From contig JAGQRV010000006.1 of the NCBI GenBank assembly GCA_020425125.1, positions 65,110-105,683 of the forward strand: 40,574 nucleotides of DNA, written 5' to 3'. The notes below the pieces were generated by a model. It did no database searches, was not told the origin of the DNA, and saw only the letters and a program-made list of their open reading frames with translations. The position numbers and the translations under genes were made by a program. The DNA comes from Paracoccaceae bacterium. GTDB lineage: Bacteria; Pseudomonadota; Alphaproteobacteria; Rhodobacterales; Rhodobacteraceae. Positions 7,759 to 16,356 of this stretch are shown one piece after another. Numbering within the stretch: the first letter of the stretch is position 1; each line of letters starts with the position of its first letter.

Positions 7759-9231
7759 ATGGCATTGCAAAGATCGACCGGCCAGAAGGGCGGTGCGGAT
7801 TTTGATTCCGACGTGCAGGAGAACCGCCTGCCGTACGATCCCGACGAATGGGAGCGCCGCCTGGCTGAAGCGCGGGAACGCCGTGCAAAGGCGCTTGAGC
7901 GGCGCTTTACCCAGATTCAGGGCGGCGCCGATGCTTCGGTGCAACCCGAAGAAGGCGCTCCGCGGCAAAGCTCTCGCGGTCCCGGATTCGATAGCGTTCA
8001 AGTAGCCCCGACGGGGGGTGCGGACGGGCCCAGACTGGGGCGCGGCGTCGAGCGGATTTCTCAGGCCATGGAAACCGCGCGACGCGGTCTGCCAGCCGAA
8101 CCGCTGACGCCCGAAATGGTGATTGCGGCGTTGAAGCCGGCACGGGCGCATGAAGAGGACAGGCCAGCGGAGTTGCCCTATCCCGTAGTGGCGCCGATGC
8201 CGCCGCGGCGGGCACCGCGTGCAACCCCGGAAGACCGGCTCGTATCGGCTGCCCGGCCGCGCTATTCGCTGGTGGCACTTGCCTCCGGTGCGGCGGTTAC
8301 AGCGCTGCTGGTGATCGGAGGCTATGCCGCTTGGCAGTCTTTCCGGCCGGCACTGCCAGAAGATCCTTTCCCTGCTCTTGCCATGCCCACCGCGGAGTTG
8401 CTGGGGCCGGCCCCGGCCGCGAACTTCGCGGCACCGCAGGATGGCCTGGGCGCGATTGCCTCGCCTGATGCTGTGCCGCCTGTCGCGCTGAGCTTCGCAG
8501 CCCTTCCGGGATCGGAAGCCAGCCGATCGGCTGCGGAAGACGTGGCCGCACTGCCGCCGCAGGTACCCGGCCGAGACACACTGCGGCCCCGGCACCGTCC
8601 CAACGAGGCCGCTGCCGGCCCGACGGACGGAGTTGCGAATGACGTCGCGGCGACTGCCGACGCGGTCGATCAGGCGGTGGCCGTCGCTCTGTCCCAAGCA
8701 GGCGCGGGCACCGTGACGACTGCTCCGCTGGATGACCCCGCGAGCGCTGACGCAGCCCAGGCGAATGCCGTGACCGCCGGTCCGGTGAACGCGATCCCCG
8801 GAGCGGATTCCCTGCGGCTCGCGGTCCATGTGCCGACGGGAGCCAACAGCGCGGAGGTGTCGGCGATCCACGCGGCCCTGAACGCAGCCGGCTTCTCCGA
8901 GTGGGCACCGTTGCCCGTTGGGTTCGCGGTGAGCGAGACCCAGGTGCGCTACTACCATTCCGAGGATGCGACCGCCGCGCAGGTGATCGCGGCGCGGATC
9001 AATGGCAGGGCGCGCGACTTCACCCATTACAGTCCGCAGCCTCTGCCCGGAACGGTCGAGATATGGGTTGCCGGCGAAGGGTCGGGCACTGGTTCCGGAG
9101 CGGGAAGGTCCCGTTCGTCAACGACTGTGTCACGCAGCGACCAACTGCCATCGCCGGGTCAAGCCGCACGAGAAATAGGGAGGGCTGTCCGGAATTTGGT
9201 CAATACCTTTCCAGCAAACGGCCTCTACTGA
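7759..9231 (+). CDS. Membrane-anchored protein with LytR_C-like C-terminal domain
   Basis: This 490-residue protein of unknown function probably spans the inner membrane once. The N-terminal about 170 residues are charged and proline-rich (PYDPDEWERRLAEARERRAK). A single transmembrane segment follows (YSLVALASGAAVTALLVIGG, about residues 175-195), then a long Ala/Pro-rich linker. Near residues 352-440, LRLAVHVPTGANSAEVSAI, then VSETQVRYYHSEDATAAQVI, then GTVEIWVAGEG, resemble the LytR C-terminal domain, which is found on envelope proteins. The frame is also open from TTG 7756, but ATG 7759 is preferred. After GEGSGTGSGAGRSRSS the protein changes character and stops at 9231. A Ser/Gly/Lys-rich stretch continues in the next frame, so the present end may reflect a frameshift. 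Confidence 0.65.
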   Translation: MALQRSTGQKGGADFDSDVQENRLPYDPDEWERRLAEARERRAKALERRFTQIQGGADASVQPEEGAPRQSSRGPGFDSVQVAPTGGADGPRLGRGVERISQAMETARRGLPAEPLTPEMVIAALKPARAHEEDRPAELPYPVVAPMPPRRAPRATPEDRLVSAARPRYSLVALASGAAVTALLVIGGYAAWQSFRPALPEDPFPALAMPTAELLGPAPAANFAAPQDGLGAIASPDAVPPVALSFAALPGSEASRSAAEDVAALPPQVPGRDTLRPRHRPNEAAAGPTDGVANDVAATADAVDQAVAVALSQAGAGTVTTAPLDDPASADAAQANAVTAGPVNAIPGADSLRLAVHVPTGANSAEVSAIHAALNAAGFSEWAPLPVGFAVSETQVRYYHSEDATAAQVIAARINGRARDFTHYSPQPLPGTVEIWVAGEGSGTGSGAGRSRSSTTVSRSDQLPSPGQAAREIGRAVRNLVNTFPANGLY

Positions 9232-9628
9232 CTCGGTCAGCGGACTTAAGGCAGGAGCACAAGGTAGCGGCGCGGGGCGCACGCCCCAGTCGGCTACGTC
9301 GAGCCCAAAGTCTCAAGGCTCAGCCGCGGGCAATTCCAGCCAATCTGCGTCCTCGGGCTCATCGAACGGTTCGACGTCTGGGGGGCAAAGCGGCCAATCT
9401 GCAGGCGCCGGCCAAGCCTCTTCCTCCGCAGGAGCCGGAAACAGGTCCCGCTCTGCAAGCCCTGGCCAGAAGTCGAAGTCCGCAAGTGCAAGCGGCAAGT
9501 CCCACGCCGCGTCTTCGGGTCACAAGACTCCGAGTTCGGCCAAGGCGCGGTCCAACTCGGGGGGCAAGAAGTCGTCTGCCTCGCGCTCGTCCGGCAAGTC
9601 CAAGGGGCATTCTTCACGCGCCAAGTAG
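9179..9628 (+). other. Start-less Ser/Gly/Lys-rich open stretch, possible frameshifted tail
   Basis: This frame is offset by +1 from the gene ending at 9231. It is open from just after a TAG at 9176-9178 to a TAG at 9626-9628. From about 9248 it encodes a strongly biased, disordered tail (GSAAGNSSQSASSGSSNGS, KSKSASASGKSHAASSGHK, KARSNSGGKKSSASRSSGK). It has no ATG, GTG or TTG codon, so it cannot be an ordinary gene. It could be the frameshifted tail of the preceding protein, whose last in-frame residues are also Gly/Ser-rich. The last 109 bases lie antisense to the 3' end of the DUF1489 gene, and part of the bias there could be the shadow of that gene's acidic codons. The bases between 9232 and 9519 hold nothing else I can recognise. 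Confidence 0.4.
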
Positions 9629-9957
9629 CGCCAGCCCTGGAAGGGGCGGCGGGGTACCGGGCGCGTGCGGACGATCGCGGGGTCGAGTACGATTGCGCAG
9701 CGCCGGATCCCGTCCTCGCCGTCGACCGGTTCCAGCGCGACGACGCGCTGGCGGGCAAGGATCACACCGCGGAACACCCAGTACAGCGACCCGCCATCGA
9801 GGAGGTCTGCCGCGCGCTTCGGCCACATCCGGGTGACGTGGCGGGGCAGGCCGCCGGGTTCGGCCGCGGCGCGGCCGGCCTGCCATGCGGCAAGATCCTC
9901 GACTCCTTCCGCGCCGACGCAGAGCTTGACGAGATTGCATTGCGCTTCAGACGCCAC
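9520..9957 (-). CDS. DUF1489 family protein
   Basis: This 145-residue cytoplasmic protein has a family but no known function. Its conserved segments match what I know of DUF1489, which is widespread in alphaproteobacteria: CNLVKLCVGAEGVEDLAAW near the start, PRHVTRMWPKRAADLLDGGS, LYWVFRGVILARQRVVALE, RRCAIVLDPAIVRTRPVPR, PFQGWRYLAREE, and LPPELDRALAELGVL at the end. The start at 9957 gives the expected N-terminus. It faces away from nrdJ across about 117 bases. The same frame stays open past the stop for another 68 codons of acidic, Pro/Trp-rich sequence to 9313, which I treat as non-coding. Confidence 0.88.
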   Translation of the reverse strand: MASEAQCNLVKLCVGAEGVEDLAAWQAGRAAAEPGGLPRHVTRMWPKRAADLLDGGSLYWVFRGVILARQRVVALEPVDGEDGIRRCAIVLDPAIVRTRPVPRRPFQGWRYLAREECPLDLPDEREADDFLPPELDRALAELGVL

Positions 9958-9981
9958 ATTTCACTCCCAAGCTACATCTAT

Positions 9982-10005
9982 GGGTCCTAATTCTCTTTAG
10001 GCCCC
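9982..10005. promoter_or_regulatory. Stem-loop or operator in the DUF1489/nrdJ intergenic region
   Basis: GGGTCCTAA at 9982-9990 pairs with TTAGGCCCC at 9997-10005 through eight base pairs and one T-C mismatch, around a six-base loop. It sits in a GC-poor stretch between two divergent starts and upstream of the proposed nrdJ promoter. An operator or leader hairpin is possible. There is no long T-run. The 117-base gap is too short for a full cobalamin riboswitch. Confidence 0.3.
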
Positions 10006-10013
10006 ATCTTTAG

Positions 10014-10042
10014 TTGCCAGGCCGGGGACAGCAAGCTAACTT
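10014..10042 (+). promoter_or_regulatory. Possible sigma-70 promoter for nrdJ
   Basis: TTGCCA (five of six matches to the -35 consensus) is followed, after 17 bases, by TAACTT (three of six to -10). This puts transcription start near 10050, about 25 bases before the nrdJ ATG. The spacing is ideal but the -10 element is poor. Confidence 0.3.
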
Positions 10043-10074
10043 TGCCTTCCGCCCAAACAGATGCGAGTCGTGCA

Positions 10075-12387
10075 ATGAGCCGATTTTCCGCCCCGATCGC
10101 CGAAACAATCTGGGACATGAAATACCGTCTCAAGGACGCGGAGGGAACGGCCGTCGACGCCACCGTCGAGGAAACGTGGCGGCGAATCGCCAAGGCCCTG
10201 GCGGCGGTGGAGGCCAAGCCAGCAGCCTGGGAAGACCGCTTCTATGCCGCGCTCGAGGATTTCAGGTTCCTGCCCGCAGGGCGGATTACCGCGGGGGCCG
10301 GCACCGGCCGCACCGTGACGCTCTTCAACTGTTTTGTCATGGGGACGATTCCCGACAGCATGTCGGGCATCTTCGATATGCTGAAGGAGGCCGCGCTGAC
10401 CATGCAGCAGGGCGGCGGCATCGGCTATGATTTTTCCACCATCCGTCCCAAGGGCGCGCCGGTTCACGGCGTTGCGGCGGATGCATCGGGCCCGCTGTCC
10501 TTCATGGATGTCTGGGACGCGATGTGCCGGACCATCATGTCTGCCGGGTCCCGCCGCGGCGCGATGATGGCGACGATGCGCTGCGACCATCCCGATATCG
10601 AAGCCTTCATCACCGCGAAATCCGACGCGGCGCGCCTGCGGATGTTCAACCTTTCGGTTCTGGTCACCGATGATTTCATGGCGGCGGTGAAAGCGGACCG
10701 GTCGTGGGACCTTGTTTTCGACGGCACTGTCTGGCGGACGATCCGTGCCCGCGATCTGTGGGACCGGATCATGCGCTCGACGTATGAGTTCGCCGAGCCG
10801 GGCGTGATCTTCATCGACCGGATCAACAAGGCCAACAATCTTGCCTATTGCGAAACCATAGCGGCGACGAACCCATGCGGGGAGCAGCCGCTCCCGCCCT
10901 ACGGCGCGTGCCTTCTGGGCTCGATCAATCTGGCCCGGCTTGTCCGTGACCCGTTCGGCGCCGAGGCCACGCTCGACGAGGCGGCACTGGACGAGCTTGT
11001 CCGGGTCGCAGTGCGAATGATGGACAACACCGTCGACGCCTCGCGCTTCCCGCTGCCGCAGCAGGCGGAGGAGGCGCGCAACAAGCGCCGCATCGGTCTG
11101 GGCGTGACCGGGCTTGCCGACGCGCTTCTGATGGTCGGTCTGCGCTACGGTTCGGCGGACGCGGTCGCGGCGACGGATCGCTGGCTGAAGGCCGTCGCCC
11201 GCGCCGCCTACCTGGCATCCGTCGATCTCGCGAAGGAGAAGGGGGCGTTCCCGCTGTTCGACGCCGAGAAATACCTGTCGAGCGGCACGATGCAGGGCAT
11301 GGACGAGGATGTGCGTAAAGCGGTGGCGGCGCATGGCATCCGCAACGCACTGCTGACCTCGATCGCGCCGACGGGCACGATCAGCCTCTATGCCGGCAAC
11401 GTATCGTCGGGGATCGAGCCGGTCTTCGCCTACAGCTACACGCGGAAGGTCCTGCAGAAGGACGGAACCCGCACCGAGGAAGAAGTCGTCGACTATGCCG
11501 TCCAGCTCTGGCGCGAGAACTTCGGCGACGCGGAACTGCCGGATCATTTCGTGAATGCCCAGACCTTGTCGCCAATGGAGCATGTCCGGATGCAGGCCGC
11601 GGCGCAGCGCTGGGTCGACAGCTCGATCTCCAAGACCATCAACTGCCCCGCGGACATTTCGTTCGAGGAATTCAAGGACGTCTACCTCGAGGCCTTCGAG
11701 ACCGGCTGCAAGGGCTGCACCACCTACCGGCCCAATGCGGTGACGGGCAGCGTGCTGGCCGTGGCCGAAGAAAAGCCGAAAACGGTGCCGGAAACCGGGA
11801 CCCTCGCCAAACCGGCCGCCGCGGAGCGTCCTGACGCCGCCGCGCAGAAAGGCGTCGTCGTCACGCTGGCCGAGCCGCTCGACCGTCCCCAGACCCTCGG
11901 GGGCGCGACCTACAAGCTGAAATGGCCCGACAGCGAGCATGCGATCTACATCACCCTGAACGACATCGAGGTGAATGGCCGCCGCCGGCCTTTCGAGATC
12001 TTCATCAACTCGAAGAACATGGAGCATTTCAGCTGGACGGTGGCCCTGACCCGGATGATCTCGGCCGTGTTCCGGCGCGGCGGCGACGTGTCCTTCGTGG
12101 TCGAGGAACTGAAGGCCGTGTTCGACCCGCGCGGCGGGGCCTGGATGCAGGGACGTTATATCCCCTCGATCCTCGCCGCGATCGGCGGTGTGATCGAGGA
12201 ACACATGGTTGCGATCGGATTCATCGGCGGTGCCGGGCTCGGCCTGAAGTCGGATCCGCACGCCGAAACCAGCGGGCTTGTCGCGCCGCGGGGCAAGGCA
12301 TGCGCGAGCTGCGGCAGCTACGAGCTTCGGATGGTCGAGGGCTGCGCCACCTGCGCCAATTGCGGCTATTCGAAATGCTCCGGCTGA
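10075..12387 (+). CDS. nrdJ: Adenosylcobalamin-dependent (class II) ribonucleotide reductase
   Basis: NrdJ reduces ribonucleotides to deoxyribonucleotides using a radical generated from vitamin B12, so it works with or without oxygen. The product has 770 residues from ATG 10075; the open frame begins 11 codons earlier at a TTG with no better signal. Landmarks are the substrate-site cysteine in TLFNCFVMGTIPDSMSG (about residue 86), QQGGGIGYDFSTIRPKG, AGSRRGAMMATMRCDHPDIE, the active-site loop NPCGEQPLPPYGACLLGSIN (Asn-Cys-Glu, about residues 267-272) and APTGTISLYAGNVSSGIEP. A C-terminal cysteine cluster (CASCGSYELRMVEGCATC, then CGYSKC) should bind zinc or shuttle electrons. It needs a cobalamin supply encoded elsewhere. 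It converges with the ATPase gene 50 bases downstream; no T-tailed terminator is seen between them. Confidence 0.96.
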   Translation: MSRFSAPIAETIWDMKYRLKDAEGTAVDATVEETWRRIAKALAAVEAKPAAWEDRFYAALEDFRFLPAGRITAGAGTGRTVTLFNCFVMGTIPDSMSGIFDMLKEAALTMQQGGGIGYDFSTIRPKGAPVHGVAADASGPLSFMDVWDAMCRTIMSAGSRRGAMMATMRCDHPDIEAFITAKSDAARLRMFNLSVLVTDDFMAAVKADRSWDLVFDGTVWRTIRARDLWDRIMRSTYEFAEPGVIFIDRINKANNLAYCETIAATNPCGEQPLPPYGACLLGSINLARLVRDPFGAEATLDEAALDELVRVAVRMMDNTVDASRFPLPQQAEEARNKRRIGLGVTGLADALLMVGLRYGSADAVAATDRWLKAVARAAYLASVDLAKEKGAFPLFDAEKYLSSGTMQGMDEDVRKAVAAHGIRNALLTSIAPTGTISLYAGNVSSGIEPVFAYSYTRKVLQKDGTRTEEEVVDYAVQLWRENFGDAELPDHFVNAQTLSPMEHVRMQAAAQRWVDSSISKTINCPADISFEEFKDVYLEAFETGCKGCTTYRPNAVTGSVLAVAEEKPKTVPETGTLAKPAAAERPDAAAQKGVVVTLAEPLDRPQTLGGATYKLKWPDSEHAIYITLNDIEVNGRRRPFEIFINSKNMEHFSWTVALTRMISAVFRRGGDVSFVVEELKAVFDPRGGAWMQGRYIPSILAAIGGVIEEHMVAIGFIGGAGLGLKSDPHAETSGLVAPRGKACASCGSYELRMVEGCATCANCGYSKCSG

Positions 12388-12437
12388 TCGGGCCGGATCG
12401 GTTGGCCTGCGGCTTGCGGTAGGGAGCTGCCCTCGGA

Positions 12438-15062
12438 TCAGGTCAGAGGCGAACCCTCTCGGACCTCGATCTTCGGGCGATGCCCGCCGAGCTCCTCGAA
12501 GGCGCGGCTGCGGCAGCTGAAGACGATGATCTGCTGATCCCGCGAGATTCGGGTCAGTGCCGTGAACATGCGGATGATCCGGTCGTCGTCGGAATGCACG
12601 AGTGCATCGTCCAGAATTACCGGCACCTGGCGGCCCTGCCGGGCATAGAGACGCGCGAAGGCGAGCCGCGTCAGGATCGCGATCTGCTCGGTGGCGCCGC
12701 CGCTGAGCACGTCGATCTCGTCGACGACGGCACCGCGCCGGATGCGGGACGGCAACATGGTGTCTGGGTCCATCTCGAGTTCGGCGCCCTCGTGGAGCAT
12801 GGCGAGAAGTGGCAGGAGCTCGCGCTTGACCGGCTCGAAATAGGCGTCGCGCGCTTCGCTCCGGGCCTTCTCCAACTCGTCGCGCAAGGCGACGAGCGTT
12901 TCCACCTCGAAGGCATAGCGGGCCGCGCGGGCTTCGGCCTGCTCCAGCTCGCCGCGGACCAGTTCAAGTCTTTGCTCGACACCGTCGTCCGCCCGTGCGC
13001 CGATCTCGCCGTCGAGCAGGCTCAGTTCGTCCCGCGCCCGCGCGCGATCTTCCCGGCTTGCCTGAAGAACCGAGACGAGCCGGTCCCGTTCCGCCTCGAT
13101 GGCGTCGGTTGCCGGGGCGGCGGCGACGAGGTCGGCATGGACTTTCTGCGCTTTCTCGACGTCGGTGGCCGCCAGGGACCGTTGCGCGTCGAGGTCCTCG
13201 ACGGTTGTTCGGGACGTCGCGTCGCGGTCGAACTGTGCCAGTGCGTCCTCGGCAAGGCGCCGCGTCGTCCTCGCCTCCAGGCGCGTTGCGGCATCCCGGT
13301 CTCGAGCCTCGCGGGCGAGTTGAAGTCGGCGGTTGGCGTCATCTTCTGCGGCCTCTGCATCCGCCACCGACGGACCCGAGGGGTCCAGCCCCTTTGCCGG
13401 CTGGTCCGCAATCTCCAGCGGCAGGGCCTCAAGTTCGCGGCGAAGTTCGTCCGTCCCGTCAGGGACCAGGGCCTTCAGGGCGGCCAGCGCAGAGGTCTCT
13501 GCGGTCTTCGCCTCTGTGTTCGCCCGTGCCATGGCACGGGCGGCGGCGAGATCGGCGCATCCCGCCTTGGCCAACAGGCCGTCGAGACGAAGCTGCAACG
13601 CTCCGGTATCGGCCATCGTGGCTCCTGCGGGCGGCGTGACCGTAACCTGACCAAGGCCGGGAAGTTTCACCGTCGTGGCGACGTGAATTGGCAGCGCGAG
13701 ATCCGGCACGATTTCGACACCGGCGACCGTTGCCCGTGCGGCCCCGGAATAGGAAAAGATCAGGGTCGTCGCACTGGCGTCGCGCCGTGCCTCTGCCTCC
13801 CCGATCTGGCGCGCGCAGGCCTCGATGGCGTCGAGACCGGCGGCAGTCAACGGATTGAGCCGCAACGTCTCTCGCGCGGCCCTCAGGTCGGCCTCGACTC
13901 CGTCGGCGCGTGACAGAAGCCCCGTGATTTCCGTGCGGCGGCGGGCACCGGCGGCCAGTTCTCGCGCCCGCGCTGCCGCGGCTTCCGCGCGGCGGGCCTG
14001 CCGGAGTGTTTCAGCCGCGGCGGTATAGTGCGCCTCGGCGATCGCGAATGCCTCCTGCGATGACGCCGCTCTTGTTTCGGACTCGCTGACGCGGGCGGCC
14101 GCCGTCCGGTCATCGTCAGCGAGCCGCGTCCGGTGGGCGGCCTGACGGCTGCGCTCCGCGATCCTGTCGTTGACCCCTTTCAGCGTCAGCCTGGCCAGGG
14201 CCAGCTCGCGCGCAGCATCTGACACCCGCTTTTCATGCTGTTCCGCCGCCGCCAATTCGGTTTCAAGACGCGCGACTTCGGCCGTACGGGCAGCATCGGT
14301 TTCCGCGGCCCTGGGGTCGTCAAGCTTCCGCTTCAGTTCGCTCCGGCGGCGCAAGGCGCGCGACAGCGCGTTCACCTGGGTGTCGAGCTGGTCCCGTTTG
14401 GCGGTCAGTTCCTCGACCAGCTTCTTCGCCTTGCCCCATTCCCCGCCGGTTCTGGCAGAAAGGTTCTTGTTCGCGAGGGCATCGAGGTCGGCGGCGACCG
14501 CTTTCATGATCGTGTCCATCCGGCGACCGCCGGTCACGCCGTCGATCTGGCCGGCGACGGCCGACATCAGGCTCTGCCGGGCCTCCCGCAGACGGTCGCG
14601 CTCCTTCCTTTCCGAGGGGCCGGATCCGTCAGGACCGAATCCGGTCATGCCCTGACGCACCCAGAGAAGGCCGGCGGGGCCTGCCATGTCGGCCCCGATC
14701 GCCCTGCTGATCCAAGCCTCCGCCTCCCCTTCCTGCGCGACGATCGCGCCGCTGTCGAGGTCAGTGACGGTCGCGTTCTTCGAGCCGAGAAACCTCTTCT
14801 CGATCCGGAAGCGCCCTGTCTCGGTCTCTACTTCTGCCGCCACCTCGACGGCGCCCTTGGAGTAGGGTTGGAGCGCTCGAAGCTCGGCCGTGTTGGCCTT
14901 GTGATCGATGAAGAAAAGTGCGTGCAGCGCATCGAAGAAGGTCGATTTTCCGGACTCGTTCGGCTCGCAGATCGTCGTGATGCCGTCTGCAATCCCGGCC
15001 AGACGTGCGGTCTGGCCGGCGAATCGGCGCACATTACGCAGCGTGATGGCGCGGATCTTCAT
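12438..15062 (-). CDS. YhaN/Rad50-like SMC-family ATPase
   Basis: This 874-residue coiled-coil ATPase is expected to act on DNA ends with its partner nuclease. The Walker A motif is in CEPNESGKSTFFDAL (residues 32-46). Long Ala/Arg/Glu-rich coiled coils run from about 155 to 430 and from 490 to 740. The ABC signature LSGGATEQ lies near 786, and Walker B VPVILDDALVHSDDDR near 813. There is no CxxC zinc hook. The middle of the coil (about 431-485: LIFSYSGAARATVAG, LPIHVATTVKLPGLGQ, VTVTPPAGATM) looks beta-rich instead. This layout fits the YhaN group rather than SbcC or Rad50. The start overlaps the stop of the upstream nuclease by four bases (ATGA), so the two are translationally coupled. Confidence 0.88.
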   Translation of the reverse strand: MKIRAITLRNVRRFAGQTARLAGIADGITTICEPNESGKSTFFDALHALFFIDHKANTAELRALQPYSKGAVEVAAEVETETGRFRIEKRFLGSKNATVTDLDSGAIVAQEGEAEAWISRAIGADMAGPAGLLWVRQGMTGFGPDGSGPSERKERDRLREARQSLMSAVAGQIDGVTGGRRMDTIMKAVAADLDALANKNLSARTGGEWGKAKKLVEELTAKRDQLDTQVNALSRALRRRSELKRKLDDPRAAETDAARTAEVARLETELAAAEQHEKRVSDAARELALARLTLKGVNDRIAERSRQAAHRTRLADDDRTAAARVSESETRAASSQEAFAIAEAHYTAAAETLRQARRAEAAAARARELAAGARRRTEITGLLSRADGVEADLRAARETLRLNPLTAAGLDAIEACARQIGEAEARRDASATTLIFSYSGAARATVAGVEIVPDLALPIHVATTVKLPGLGQVTVTPPAGATMADTGALQLRLDGLLAKAGCADLAAARAMARANTEAKTAETSALAALKALVPDGTDELRRELEALPLEIADQPAKGLDPSGPSVADAEAAEDDANRRLQLAREARDRDAATRLEARTTRRLAEDALAQFDRDATSRTTVEDLDAQRSLAATDVEKAQKVHADLVAAAPATDAIEAERDRLVSVLQASREDRARARDELSLLDGEIGARADDGVEQRLELVRGELEQAEARAARYAFEVETLVALRDELEKARSEARDAYFEPVKRELLPLLAMLHEGAELEMDPDTMLPSRIRRGAVVDEIDVLSGGATEQIAILTRLAFARLYARQGRQVPVILDDALVHSDDDRIIRMFTALTRISRDQQIIVFSCRSRAFEELGGHRPKIEVREGSPLT

Positions 15063-16186
15063 CCTCGCGCCGCCAGCGCATAGCTGTAGAGGCGGGCGAG
15101 TGCGGCTTTCCTGACGCGGCGCGTTTCCGCATCCGCGTCCATGTCTTCGGCGCCGGCGAGGAGCCGCGCCGCAGCGGTGCGCAGTGCGCCGCCCCGCATG
15201 TCGATCTCGTCGAGATCGGCCGTCTCGTGGTCGAGGTCGAGGCGGTCGAGATCGACTTCGAAGCTGCCGAAATCGTCGGCGAGATCGACGATGGCATGGT
15301 CGAGGCTGGCCCGCTCCGCGAGCGAGAGCCGGCCGCGCGCCGCCAGTCTGACGAGGGTATCGCGCCGGCCTGCGGCAGCCGGCAGGGCCGCTTCGAGGCG
15401 CTTCCGCGGGTCGTCACCCGGCCGGAAGTCGAGATCGAGCCCGATCCAGGAAAGCTCGCCGGTCTCGATCTCGGTGACGTTCGGGGCCGCCCCGGACGCC
15501 GTGAGCACGACGTGGAGCGCACAACTGGTCCGGCCATGCTTGAAACTGTCGGCTTCGGGGGCGCCCGGATAGTGGCACTTCGGGGAGACCGCGAGCCTGC
15601 CGTGCCAGTCGCCGAGAGCGAGGTAGTCGAGCCGTGCCCGCTCGGCGCGGTCAGGTGCGATGATGTCGCGCGGCGCGTCTTCCTCGCTGAAGCCCTGGAT
15701 CGGCCCGTGCGCGAGACCGAGACGCAGGGCGCCATGGCGCGTTTCGGCCCGGTCCATCCACTCGGTCAGGTCGCGGCCAGCATGCCGCACCGGACAGGGG
15801 GCCGCGAGCAACTCGACCCCTGGAGCCAGCTCCGTGGCTCCTTCCTGCAGGGCCAGCACGACGTTCTCCGGCCGCTCCTTCTCAAATCGCGCCCAGAGCT
15901 CGGTGGCGAGCAGGCTGTCATGGTTTCCGGGCAGCAGAACCCAAATGATGTCTTTCTCCTCCGCGAAGGCGCGGATCGCCTGGCGAAGGATCTGAGGCGG
16001 CGGCGTCTCGGCATCGAACGTGTCTCCGGCCAGGAGCACATGGGAGGCGCCGGTGCGCCGAGCCTCGGTTGCGAGGCGGGAGATTTTCTGATGCCGCGCC
16101 TCGCGCAGGCGCACACGAAGATCCTCGCCGAACCGGCCGAAAGGCTTCCCGAGATGGAGGTCGGACGAGTGGATGAAGCTGAACAA
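15059..16186 (-). CDS. SbcD/YhaO-like metallophosphoesterase (DNA repair nuclease)
   Basis: This 375-residue protein is the likely nuclease subunit of a two-gene complex with the ATPase downstream. The calcineurin-like metal-binding motifs are complete: SSDLHLGKPF (D-x-H), LLAGDTFDAE (GD-x-x-D), LLPGNHDSLLA (GNHD), LGLAHGPIQG and LALGDWHGRLAV (GD-x-H-G). This predicts a two-metal site. The C-terminal third (EIETGELSWIGLDLDFRPGD onward) should be the capping and ATPase-docking region. It is closer to YhaO than to classical SbcD in partner type, although the name is an inference. It is the first gene of the pair. The 284 bases upstream contain no gene. Confidence 0.9.
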   Translation of the reverse strand: MFSFIHSSDLHLGKPFGRFGEDLRVRLREARHQKISRLATEARRTGASHVLLAGDTFDAETPPPQILRQAIRAFAEEKDIIWVLLPGNHDSLLATELWARFEKERPENVVLALQEGATELAPGVELLAAPCPVRHAGRDLTEWMDRAETRHGALRLGLAHGPIQGFSEEDAPRDIIAPDRAERARLDYLALGDWHGRLAVSPKCHYPGAPEADSFKHGRTSCALHVVLTASGAAPNVTEIETGELSWIGLDLDFRPGDDPRKRLEAALPAAAGRRDTLVRLAARGRLSLAERASLDHAIVDLADDFGSFEVDLDRLDLDHETADLDEIDMRGGALRTAAARLLAGAEDMDADAETRRVRKAALARLYSYALAARG

Positions 16187-16356
16187 TCTGCCGGGTCCTG
16201 ACGCGCTGGCGGGGAAGCCGGACCGTAGCGGCAGCTTGGCATCCGCGAAAGCAACAAAATGGAACGAGGAGGGCGCCCGGCGCGTTCTGGCAGGCCGTGG
16301 CCGTCGGTACCGTCTGAATTCGACTTAACAGCCTTTGCACCCGGATCGGCGCGCCG

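Noticed and set aside
6763-9027. A 754-codon minus-strand open frame opposite hisG and the LytR_C-like gene
   Set aside because: It runs antisense to hisG, which is certain, and is Arg/His/Gly-rich with no recognisable domain. Long open shadows are expected in DNA of this GC content.
9313-9519. In-frame acidic Pro/Trp-rich continuation after the DUF1489 stop
   Set aside because: The family ends at the stop, and there is no start signal; it is the reverse of the Ser/Gly/Lys-rich stretch.
8901-9836. A 311-codon plus-strand open frame across the LytR_C-like gene and beyond
   Set aside because: It overlaps a better gene, is Arg/Pro-rich shadow sequence with no domain, and crosses the DUF1489 gene.
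9970-9985. NrdR-box-like sequence before nrdJ
   Set aside because: It has several mismatches to the consensus, and no second box at the usual spacing was found.
10036-12261. A 741-codon minus-strand open frame opposite nrdJ
   Set aside because: It is fully antisense to a firmly identified gene and has typical shadow composition (Arg, His, Asp, Gly).
12388-12437. Bidirectional terminator between nrdJ and the ATPase gene
   Set aside because: Only short GC pairings are visible and no T-run, so the call is unsupported.
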